Assembly: GCA_022813625.1 (NCBI GenBank)
Contig: JAKLMB010000012.1
Location: 186,001 to 250,000 of the forward strand
Direction of reading: 5' to 3'
DNA: 64,000 bases
Source: Aaosphaeria pasadenensis
Lineage: Eukaryota > Ascomycota > Dothideomycetes > Pleosporales
A program made the translations under genes and the position numbers. Numbering within the stretch: the stretch's first letter is position 1; each line of letters starts with the position of its first letter. Below are positions 44,907-56,400 of the stretch, in pieces. A model generated the notes under the pieces. That model saw only the letters and a program-made list of their open reading frames with translations. It was not told the DNA's origin and ran no database searches.

Positions 44907-47152
44907 ATGGCGTTACGCCATACAGTCTCTATCTTACCTTTTCTATTATCGTCCCTTTCATCTCAAGTCGCAGCAGATGACCCTGTCAACTACAACATCA
45001 CCGGCTACGACGTCGCACCTGACTGGTCCAAAGATGCAATTCCTCCATTTCCCAACATCACAGACGAAAATGGCAAAGAGATCGATGCCGCAAACGTCCG
45101 TGGTACGCGCCTATTTGGTTTCCAAGGTTGCGATTCACCTGCGGCAGACATCATCAAAGCCACATACAACGATTTCTACAAGTTGGCCCATTTGAAGGGC
45201 CTCTATGAGAACCTGGATTGGGAAGGGCAACCTGCAAAAGAGATGTGGGGCGCTCCGTCCAAGATTCCCGACGAGCGAAGGGAGGAAATACGACGTAAGT
45301 TTCTCTACAACGGCCTCTCACCAGTTCCAAAAAGCCAGACATTCTGTCTGTTCCCTGAGAGTCTGTCCTGTAAAGTTATTAACTTGGCGAGCTAGAGATC
45401 TACGATGCTGCCAAAGAGATATGGTATAGCAATTGGCAGAGGCCGCCGTGGAGCCCGCCCTGGCCTGGTAGGGATCTCTGGATTAAAGTGACCTGCAGTG
45501 GAGGTGATGATTCAGGCGATCCAAACGACAGATGTGGAGACAAGGCTAATCAGCCTCAGGATCCTGTTTGTCCTGTAAGAACACTATATCAACAACAACA
45601 TGAACCCTGTAGCACTAACGTTCAATTATAATAGCCACCCAAGAAGGGGAAAGATCCAATGCCAGGCAAGAAGAAAGATATGGAAGCATACTCCTCGCCG
45701 ACTGAGAACTGGAGCCGTATCACCTTCTGCAAAAAGTTCTTCAACGACCTGAAATCCCTAGACGAAGTCACCAAAAACGTAAAAGGCCAGCGACCGGAGG
45801 TTCAGGACCACTTGGATCAGTGGAACAACAGGGCGAGATGCTTCTTCCATGAGATCACTCATTTGAACTACTTCATGAATGCGCCCGAAAAGAGCCCGTT
45901 CATTGACGATGCACTCATCACGTACAAGTCGAAAGAGGGTACCGTTGAAGAGGGCGCTTACGGTCCCTACAATGTCAAGGTCTTGCGAAACTTCCGAGGA
46001 GATGCCTGGTATGCCGGTCAAAATGCCGATACCTTTGCCTGGTACGCAATGGCGATGTGGGCGAAAAAGGAGATAGGGAGATACCCCCATCTCCCAGCAG
46101 CAGGCAGTAAGAAGCCGACAAAGGCGCCTCGCCGTGGCGATGGTACCCCATTCACCCAACCAAATAGTGAAAGTGAGGACGAGGACTTGGGTGACGAAGA
46201 GATAGACTACGAGCCCGATGATGGTTTCACGATTCCGGGCTGCGGTGACAAGGAGGACATCGAGGACAAGAATCCCCCCGAGAAGCTCGAAATGGATTGC
46301 TCCGATGACGCTAGCAAGATACCAAGTAACGTCTTCAGTTCTGAAAACAACACGGTACACGGCGTCTTTTGCGGCGCAACCGTCAGCAACCGTCGAGCCC
46401 TCCATTGGACCGCCGATGCCTCCGGTAACCTGGAAGGCTCCCCACCGCAGGTAGCCAAGCTACTTGCGGGCTTGACATCGATGGTTATCTCTAAGATTTT
46501 GGATGTCACGAAGTTCAAGGGCTACAAATTCAAGCTTGACTGGGAGCCCAAGAAGGAGTTTAATCCTGCAGACTGCTTCATCAGTTGCGAAGATGCCTTC
46601 AAAACGTTCGCCAAAACCCCCGAGTGCGGTCAAAAGGGCGACGGCAAGGACCTTATGGCCAAATCAGGCAAGATTGAGGCGGGTTGCGGTAGTTTTGGTT
46701 ACACGATTGAGGAGCCAAAGGAGGAAGAGCCACCACAGTCCACTGAAACGCCGAAGCCAGATCCTCCCAAGAAGTCAAATGCGTTGTCTATCGTCTTCCA
46801 AAATTACATCGACGAAATCAGCAATACGAACTCGTGGCTGTTCTTCGAGACCGGCATCGATGAATCGAAACTCTGCGAACGGGACAAGAATGCGGCATTG
46901 AAAGAGGACACTGATGGTGGTCCAGGGCGTTACAAAGATCCTGGCTGGCCCGGTGGCACTTTTGAGTTCAAGATCCACGACAAGGACTGTACGTACAAGA
47001 ATGATGGAAGCAATCCTGGATCGCTTTCGTGCAACGGCGTGGACACCCCGATCGAGTGCAAGGAGGATAAGCAGAATGATGGGAAGGACAAAGAGTGCGA
47101 GATGGGACTGTGGGCGGTTCGTCAGCATGCTGCTGTTGTGTGCGAGTGGTAG
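44907..47152 (+). CDS. Secreted lysine-specific metallo-endopeptidase-like protein
   Basis: Exons 44907-45294, 45396-45574 and 45635-47152 join in phase to 694 aa. The start is set at MALRHT because it begins a signal peptide (to about residue 24, ...SSQVAA). An upstream in-frame ATG at 44841 would bury it. The metalloprotease-like half has RGTRLFGFQGCDSPAADII. It also has RCFFHEITHLNYF with the zinc motif HEITH at about 261-265, and YAGQNADTFAWYAMAMW with a possible third zinc ligand Asp. This pattern is seen in M35-like lysine-specific endopeptidases. An acidic linker (about 360-390) leads to a second Cys-rich domain (CSDDASKIPSNVFSS ... ADCFISCEDAF ... CGSFGYTI) and a tail with paired Cys. 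It is probably extracellular. The substrate is unknown. Confidence 0.82.
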
Positions 47153-50100
47153 ATGGTGGGGACGCTCTTAGCAGCGATTGTGTCTCTGTAACAGTGTTTT
47201 GGTTTAGCTTCTGATATACCACAAGGTCTTAGACTATGTTTCATAGATACCTAGACACTGAATTATCAAAGTAAAGATTGTTTTTAGCTAGTCAAGTGTG
47301 CAGATTCCAATTGTAGATGATTGAACAGAAGATATGCGATTAAGAACGACGAAGTAAAGGTGGAGAATATCAATTGAATCAAAATTTCTTTTAGTATCGC
47401 TCTAGTTGTATAAACTGAAAGCTCAGAGAAGATCTTTTCGGATAAAAACTGTCTTCTTGTTACTGCACCTTCCTAAGCAATCTTTATCTGACGTACTCAA
47501 CCTTCTGTACTTCCTGTGTGTTGACAGTATCGCCTTCAAGTCGTAAGCTTACTCCATTACTTGCTCCCTACTGTAGCAATCCTTTCAAAACAGGTATCAT
47601 TTGTATTACTATTGTTTGATGCCTCTGGATGGAGTGGGACAACTGACACGTGTAAAGGCCACGGCGACCACAGTCACTGAGCTGCCAGCTGATCCGTTTA
47701 TTATGGTGGGGATATGCGACGTTCTACGGCGACACGTAGACGCAAAGATGAGTTCCATTTCCGAGAAATACTTGATGATATGCATCGTAGTTGTCTAGCA
47801 GATAGCTTTCGTTCGAAGGGCGAGGAAGCGGCGATGAAAGTCGTGTTCGACCGAACTTACATGTTACCAAGCCAGTTGGACGTTAAAGTGGAAGGATACA
47901 GAACCGTCGAGGCTCATAGTCATCGAATGATAACATCAAGTTGATGCTAGTGTCATCGAAAGGCTGATTTGGTATAGTCAAGAATGTCATGTTATTTCCT
48001 GACAAGAGATGCCGGAAAGCAAGTAGTTGCTGCGTGGTTTGGTGTTGCGGATTCGTGAAAGGAGATGCGTTGAGAAGAGAAGGGATCATCGGTAGTAGCG
48101 GGAGTGAACTAGAGGAAGTCTCTGTCCATGCCGACTAGATCTTGTATCAGTCATGTTATTGAAGTCGCGTTCAATTGGGGAGGTGTAAGGTCAAAAGCTT
48201 CCGCGTGCTCTGGGTGATCTGGTCTTTTCACCTGTCGAAACACCAGTACTAGACTTGAGAAGGAAACACTCACTACACGGTTAATTCTCTACCTTAGTTT
48301 GTCCCATAGTATGGTTCGACCACTGTAACTCGCCATCATTTGAGAAGCCAGTTGAACTTGGATATTGTTCTTTAAGTAGAAACCTTCGAGTCAACGAACA
48401 CCCCAATCCAACTGTCACAATGGAGGAAGCAACTGTTGATTCACTGGACCAATAGCCACTTAACCCAAGCAGGACAACGGCATCCCCGAATATCGATGCT
48501 CCATGCCTCAGTGACGCGTTGTTCCAACCCATAACCCAAGTCGTCTACTGAATGAGATCACTTTGGACACTTCCCCGACCGGGCTGTGACTTCCATGATA
48601 TTATAGCAACGACATGTTGTCTGTGTTCCGAGTTTCTCCTCAGAGGCTATGCCCAAAGTCACTCTACCTGTTGTTCCCCTGGTGTATACCCCCTGCTTTG
48701 CTCACGTCTTCTATCCACAATTGTTTGTAGTCCACCCTAATCAACGGCGAAGTGCGACGGCACCGACGGGTAACGGCAGATAGGTAGCGATTACGAGCCA
48801 TATAGATGCGTCGATACGCTTCCGTTCGATTGCTCGTTTGTTCGATCGATCGGGATTGCGCATCGTGGGTCTCGGATGCAGGTTGTAGGCGGAATCGACA
48901 GGGTGTTCGGGTCTTAAACGTACGTCGCTGGGTCCTATTTCTTCTCATTGAAGCAGTAGCAATGAGGGAAATGGCTCAGATTGAGGGCTGCTTACAACAA
49001 GGAGCCATGAGCGGTCCACTCGTCCAGTGTATCGGACGATGTTGACAGGCCGGTTCTGAATGAACAGAGGGACAAAGCAGCACCATTGTCACCACACCGG
49101 ACTTGTAACGAATATGTGGACACAGCATACGAAATAGTGATGGATTTAAAAATGAAGATGATGAGTTTTGATAATTCCAACGATGGATTCACGCGGACGT
49201 GATGCGAATTCTCGCGCACAGGTTCATTCCGTCGTGGAAGAGTCTCGATCTCACCACCAACTTTCGTTCCAAATTTGATCTATTCTAGACTACATAATCC
49301 ACAGCATCGACATCATCATCGCAATCCATCTACACATTGCCAAGCAAATCAAGGGAGGCAAATCCTGTTCCCAGTCTTGTAGTACAAAGCACTGAGTGCG
49401 TAAGATCAGCGACCAAAAAGTGAGGCTCGTTCGGATCCCGCTTTCCGGGGAGAGGAAGAGTGGCAAAATGCGAACGCCATTTTCACTTCAGAAAGCAAGT
49501 ATCTTCTTCACTGTGATTATCACGGTATGTAGAGGGCCTTGTTTTGGGGTTTGGCGCTTTTGGGAGGAGACTTCAGGAGACTACATCCCTCATCAGACAT
49601 TGGAAGTGAGGCTACAGTTCTACAGCATTCACGAGTGATTTGTCCGACAAGGTAGTTATGAAGTCTTTTACCATTGACTAGTAGAACAGCGCATTGGAAC
49701 GAGGATTTCAGTAGGTTGAGCTTGTGTTCACTGCTGTCGTGGGTCTGTAGCAAATTTTCACTCCCCTGCTGACGAGGGGTTTGCTGACGGACCTGATGAA
49801 CATAGCCGTAGACACAGAACCACAACATTTTCCCTACATGTTATTTACTCCGTAGACATTTAACGATATGTAAATGTCAAATATACTGTCCATACTGCAA
49901 TCTCTTTTCACTGTACTATGCAAAGAGAGTAATTCCTCATCTGCATGCCATAGTCGAGATAGCATACGAGCAACAACACCCTCACCTCTGCACGTGCAAA
50001 CATCACGAGTGACCAACAATCCACATTTCCTGCCATTCTGTACAGACTCCTCCTGCTGTCACGCGGGAAACCCACCCATACCTACCGCACCCCACCGAGC

Positions 50101-53100
50101 GAGCAAAGCCGGAGGCTAGAAAACGCCTCAACAAGCAGCTTACGCCGTTCCACGACTCCTCTCCCACAGGCCCCTCCCGATTCCCTCAAGGAAATCCGGA
50201 AAAAGGCCTGGCAAAAAGGGCGGTATGCATTGTTTGCTGTTGAGATGAGATTTTGAGTGGGGTAAGAGCAAGGTGAGCATAGATTACTGTAACGTACGAG
50301 GAGGAGGTTACTTCGGGATGGAGAGCTGAATGGGAAAAGAAAAATACTTCGAATCAATGCACACACACACATGCACACGCATACGCACGCGTACGCATGC
50401 ACGCAACCGCTTTGCCCCCTTCCTCCCTCCTTTCTATGCCCCTCAACCCATTTGAGGTAAATGTATACTTCCACACGATTGTGATTGATGGTGAGGAGAA
50501 GTGATTGCAAGGAGCCGGCTCGGCGTGGATGTACCGCGCAAGGTAGAGAGCCGTAGGCTTGTTCGTGGGTTGCCTTTCACTCTTTCTGTGCGGCACGGCA
50601 ACACGGGGGGAAGTCGGGAGGAGCGTTTATGATCGGTGAGAGATGCATCTTCAGGGCGTCCTTCTTGATGGGGAGGTGGGTGTGGATGTGATGGACATGG
50701 GAGGGGTTGGGCTGGATAGGTCTGGGAGATGTGAGGGGAGTTGCAGGTTCTCTGTTCCTTGTAGGTTGTCAGACGGACTGGCCAAGGATAGGCGGGAGAC
50801 AAGGAGGAGACGGAGGGGATGGTCGTACAAACTGCAATGCTCGAGGATGAGCGCGTGCGTCCCTCCCTCCGTGTGCTTGTGGCAATAATGTTGTGGAGTA
50901 AAATTGAGAATGTGTGATTTGTGAGCCAGGCAAGCCAGATGATGCCCCGTTTGTCTTCTTACTAACTCTTCCCTGCAGACCCTCGAAGCTAGTCAAGCCA
51001 GTATCCGAATCCACTTCCGAAGCAAAGCGAATTCCTGGACGGGTATTGGAGGAGAGGGTCTCGAATTTGGGGAATTGAAGGATTGGATTCACTAAGTGAC
51101 CGACGGATTGGGGCTGCTGCCCAACGCCAACGCTCTATTCGAACATGTAACGAAATGGGCGCTTCCGCGGGTTCGTGGTGCTGTGGTTCTTGCATCTAGA
51201 CGTCTAATCCCACCTTCGACACATGCATCTCATTCTCTTTAAGGGAAATAGAACGAGGGGTTTGTATGAAAGAAGTGATCCCTCTAAGTAATGATTGCTG
51301 GTGATGGTAAGGTTCAGGGGTTTCTGTTGCAGCTCGTATTCTCTTGCAGGTTATGATGGATGTGCAAGTCTGACTTTCAAGCCGAGAATGAGGCATATCA
51401 ATGGCAGAGATTTGATGCAGAGATTTTCATGTCAAGCGGTAAGGTAAATGAATATCTGACCATGTGGCTGTCGTATGTTTCGTGAGGCGCACGCAAACGG
51501 CCGTTACTGTGGGTCGCGAACGGGAGAATTAGGAAATGAACGACAGGAAAGCAGGATCACGGTGGCAAGTTAGAGTACGCAAGAATGTCTTGTAAGAGTG
51601 TACAGCCATGCCTCTACATGATGTACTTGAGATAAAAGATATTCTTGGTTGTCGTTACCGTTGAAATGGTAGTCGCTGGGAACCAATCAGAGTGGGCCAT
51701 TTTGTGAGGCGGGTGATGTGCAACGAAGATCAGGGTAAATTCGCCACACCCAAAATCATCCTTACATGTCACTGAGATCGTGAGGCGCATGCGAACAGTT
51801 GACGTCAGAAGGAACCGGAAGTCGATGATCTTGTCTTGAGCAATGAAGAATTTTCCAATTTCTTACCTCGCGCGCTTCGTTTGCGTGCGTGTGCGCGTAA
51901 ATGTGTTCTGTCTACTCGTAGTTAGGTGATGGATGAAAGTGGAGTGTCTAGGCGCAGTCGCTAGTCAGTCTACGAGGTGGATTGGCACTGAAACTGGCAC
52001 CGACGCTGCCAATGGCACATCCGGAGGCCTGAACCACAGCCGGCCACTCAATCAATGGCTGTCTGTTCGATATCAAGAGATCGTCCTACTGCCAAATTGA
52101 GCATGTCTGACTTGAGGAGAATTCGAATTCGACATCTCCGCGGTGTTTTCAGCCTGGCACTCTTCCCCACGCAAAGGGACATCTAATCGGCCAGATGCCT
52201 GCCCTATGTAGAACACTGTTTGGGCAGATAGAGTCAGGCAGTCCGATAATGAACTGCTATCTTCGCTGTATCTGGATCCCAGGGTGCGGCACAGCCAGGG
52301 GGTGCCTGGTAAAGGGGATGAGGGTGAGCGACGCGGAGGAGCAATGGGCAACACCCGGGCGTGGGCGGATCGGATGCTTCCGCATTGACATTGACACTGA
52401 CATTGAACCGTGCAACTGACTAGTGCTCGTTCCTTTTTCTTTTATTCTGTTATTCTTGGACCTTGATTCCGTGTTATTGCGAGATTGGGGTTCTGACAGA
52501 AGGCTTAGCATTTCGTAGAGAACGTGATGGCATCTCTCTATCGGTGGGGTAAGAGTTTCAGGGGACGCTGGAAGCGTGGGGGCTTAGTTATGCTAGACAA
52601 TGACAGCCCAAACACGGTCGACCTGTACAGGATACAGTCTTGTGTACAGTTGCTCTAAATGCTGTAGTCACGAACTCAGACACTTGCAAGAAGTGGGACA
52701 AACCACAAAGCCATTTCGACCAGTGGAAAATTTTTCTTCCTTCAATTTCTGAAGAACCATGTTGTACGACTGAGATGTTTGACGTAATTAACCGATTAGA
52801 GGGATAGTCGGAGGAACTGTACTCGCAAGTGCAAGCATAGCCTAGCAAATGTCGGGAAGGAATTCTCTAATTTCCGCATGATCATGTTTGAATCTGAAGT
52901 TGGCCGGAGGATCCACTCACACTCACACTCATCATCACACTAGAGGGACTGGGCACGAGGGGGACTGCTCTGTTGTATTCGAATTATCTAACGATCTGTG
53001 ACGAGTAGGATCGAAAATAGATCCAAAGCAGCAAGATACAGTAAAACCCCAGTCATATCTGCGTTTGAGGAGGAATGCGAGGGTTGTGAATATTGTCACG

Positions 53101-53210
53101 TTGCTTCGCATCGCATCTGTCGTCAAACGTTACACAGAACGTTGAGTATGACCGGGGGCGGGCTACCATTGGCTGATGTCCAAATCCCTGATTGGCTGTT
53201 CATCTGGCGT

Positions 53211-53261
53211 TTGAGATACTGCATGATACGGGGTGGCTTTCCCCCATCTCGCTCGCTCAGG

Positions 53262-53262
<1 letters not shown>
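53211..53262. repeat. Left flank of gap, partly duplicated on the right side
   Basis: This stretch (…GATACGGGGTGGCTTTCCC… then CTCGCTCGCTCAGGC) is recognisably repeated, with homopolymer distortions, at 53339-53390 beyond the gap. See the gap finding. Confidence 0.6.

Positions 53263-53328
<66 letters not shown>
53263..53328. repeat. 66-base G homopolymer abutting an assembly gap
   Basis: An uninterrupted run of 66 G leads directly into N bases. Such a run is more likely a read or assembly artefact than real chromosomal sequence. Confidence 0.9.
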
Positions 53329-53338
53329 NNNNNNNNNN
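53329..53338. other. Assembly gap (10 N)
   Basis: Ten unknown bases are present. Ten is probably a placeholder, so the true gap size is not known from the sequence. Confidence 0.95.
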
Positions 53339-53431
53339 TTTTTTATAAGTCATTTTACGGGGGGGGTTTCCCCCCACCCCGCCGCTCCGGGGGGCCCCCC
53401 CACCAACCCACCCCCCCCCCCCCCCCCCCCC
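53339..53431. repeat. Low-quality right flank of gap with G and C homopolymers
   Basis: After the gap come a T run, then inflated G and C runs, then 21 consecutive C (53411-53431). Bases 53339-53390 resemble the left flank with errors in the homopolymers. Confidence 0.7.
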
Positions 53432-56400
53432 ATCCCATCATCTCTGGGCGCATCATTCTTGCAAATCTTTGCTGGGATGCCGAGTGGGGATTGTTATCTA
53501 CTGCTGTATGTACCGTATCTATTTTCAAAGATGAGAGCTCGCGGCATGGGATAGTGCGGGATCGCATTTCCCAATCGGAACAGGTCTGCATGGTTCCTAT
53601 CCTACCCTACCCTACCCTTACATCTGAAAGGAAGATAATCGGTATTCACTGGCTACACACCGTACATGCCCTGTCTTTTCTGTCAGTTTTGCTTGGCCTA
53701 CACCATGCGCTGCGCTCTCTTTCAACACCCGTCACAATGGAAACCCTGCTAGATTTGTCTGAAGCTACTGCAGGTCCACCGATTTGGACGTCCAATTCCT
53801 CATAGCCACCGTGTCCTGCGTGATCGAAACTCGGTAAGCAGATCTGGCAGCAAACTTGCAGGACCTGGTCTGGTCGTATCGGAAACAAGGCCGTGGTGGC
53901 CATGAATGAGGCTGCTGTGGTTGGGATTGGGTGGAATGAGGACATTTTAGATCGGCACCCGGAAAGCCTAGATGCAACGTGCAGCATCGAGGAGTGAGGA
54001 AGTCGCCGAGCAAAGCGTCTCCCATATTACGGCAGTGTTCGGAAGGCATCGTCTCGTGTCGAGTGGATATGTGTGTTGTGGTGGTTGTTATGGTCTGTCA
54101 ATGTCCTCTACTACATTTGATCACTAATGCATCGAATCTTCATTACTGAGCAATCTCGAGGAACACTCCAAGTTTTGCCTTGCAGCATGCACGTAACCTG
54201 CGTTACCTCGCGAAATCGTTCGTTCCAAAGAGGCAGCGCTCATCACGCGCACGCACTGACGAGAGATCACAATAGAAAGGGAAAAGCAATATCGTGGTGA
54301 TACATCTCCAAATCCACGTTTTTTTTTTCAGATCGTCGGGTCTCTGGTTCCCATCGACCACGAGGCCGGACGGAGCACCATACGATATGGGACTATTGTG
54401 CGACAGTCGCCCGTCTTTCGTCATTCTTTTCATGCGTGCTCGCGCGCCGTCCGTGATGTCCTTGTTAATGTGGGCTTTCTGAATTTCGACAGAGCAAGCT
54501 GAAAAACCACCACGCGCAGCATACCGGGGGTGAATGATGATGTAGGAAAAACAATGTTGGCTAGATCGGCGGTCTTCCACCAAGGCTTTTTCCGAGATCT
54601 TGGTTCAGCGCTTTTGTTGGCACTGATGAAGCACCACCACAAACAGCGGCCACCATGCACCGTCATTCGAGACAGGGGCCCACGATGCGAGGTTTCGGTT
54701 CTAGTCTGACTCTGGTCGCTTTGCTAATTGATGCTTGCCATGACGATTTCCCTTTTTGATAGCCCCTGCATCAAGGATTTCAAACTGACTTGACTGTCTG
54801 ACCTGATTGACCCCACCAAGGCTGATCGACAGCTGCCGGGGGGAGCGAGTTATTGGGTGCGAGTGGATTGTAGAGCTAAGATTGAACGAAGGTTCCCTAG
54901 TTACTATGGTTTCTACGCGGTGGTCTTGTAATTCTTGTCCTAATCCCACCGAAACAATGTCATAGCGAGTGAGGGTCATTAGCAACAGTTGATTGCATGC
55001 GACGGAAAACAAGGATCCCCGGAAGACCATAGAAGCCTTGGATTTTAAGAAGCGGCAGCAAGAAATAAAGGCGCTGGAGATTCCGATGGAGGCTTGTCGT
55101 AGCCGTGGTATTGGGCCAACGTTGTAGCAGGCGGGCTGATGCCCATGTCTGGTGGGATGGATGGGATGGGTGTGCCGAGCGAGAGGCTGTTGCTGGACAT
55201 TCGAGCGCGGAACATGGATGGGATATTGGGAGAAGCCGGGGTGGGAAAGCTACACGAAAGCGATACCGAGCATTCGGCGACGACAAGATGATGATGGGAT
55301 CGAGGAGACCATGGGCGCAAGCGTGGCTGCACCCAATGGCGCTATCAAGGCTTGTTGTCATGGGTATCTGAGGTGTTACAGTGTGGTGAAAGGAGCGGGG
55401 CCTAGGAGGGGAGTAGAGGACCGGAGGGAGGGGAGACGCTGCAAGATATGCACGAGGCCGAAAGAAGCTGAGATGGGGTTAAAAGTCGAGGTTAGTAGCG
55501 GTGCTGTATTGAATTGTATTATTGTGGTGTCGTATTATCATCATCATCAGTCTTCATCATGGTGTTGATGGGTGAAGACCGACAGGCCACAGGCGAATTG
55601 GCGGAAGCGGCAGGGCGGGCCCACGTACGCGGGACAGCCAGGATGGGATGAGATCTAAGAAAAGTAATTCCATTATGTTTTGTATCGTGCATTATGTCCG
55701 GTATCTGATCTACCATTCTAAGAAGTCCATGAACATCCCATTCCAATCATTACATCCAAGTATACAAACATGCCAGCCAACCCCTCTCCTGTCACCGTGA
55801 TGATTGCGATCAAAGTATCAGGGATTGACCCTATCATATTCAACATCTCCTCCCACGCATGCTCATTCGTCTAGGCGAGTGGGAATGGTATATGAATTAC
55901 TATAGACTGTACTACCGCACCAGGTTCGGTAAGAGAAGTAACCGCTGATACGCGCAATCTACAATAGGACGATTGCAGCTTGCTAGCGGCTGAACAGGCT
56001 TCCGTATGCGACCAGGACATGAATGACATTCTGCGCCACATGCGGGCAGCTGACACCAAGAGCATCAATCGCTGCAGCACACTACGAAGCAGTGTATGGA
56101 GTAGGTAAGTGTACATGTGCATGCCGACGAAACAGAAGATTTACTTGCATTGGAAATCTTTGATCGCGGTGGTGCGATCGATCTTGTCTTTCCTACTTGG
56201 ATGTTCTTCTAGCCTCCTGGCTCGACTAATGACCGCCGAACTGACGCCAGCAGGCTGAGAATAGTTCATATACACGACACATGTCCACATGTTGAATACA
56301 TACTTGCTCAGGGCCATTGGTCAGCCTCAAGCAGATTGAGTGATCTGCCTAGCTCTATGGTGGCGGTTGTATTAATGGTTTTGTACGGAGTAGTCTGTCA

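Noticed and set aside
53595..53620. CCTACCCTACCCT repeat as a possible internal telomere-like sequence
   Set aside because: The unit is CCTAC, not the fungal telomere CCCTAA, and there are only about three copies.
53192..53805. Plus- and minus-strand frames with long poly-Gly or poly-Pro across the gap
   Set aside because: They exist only because of the G and C homopolymers and N bases, which I regard as an assembly artefact.
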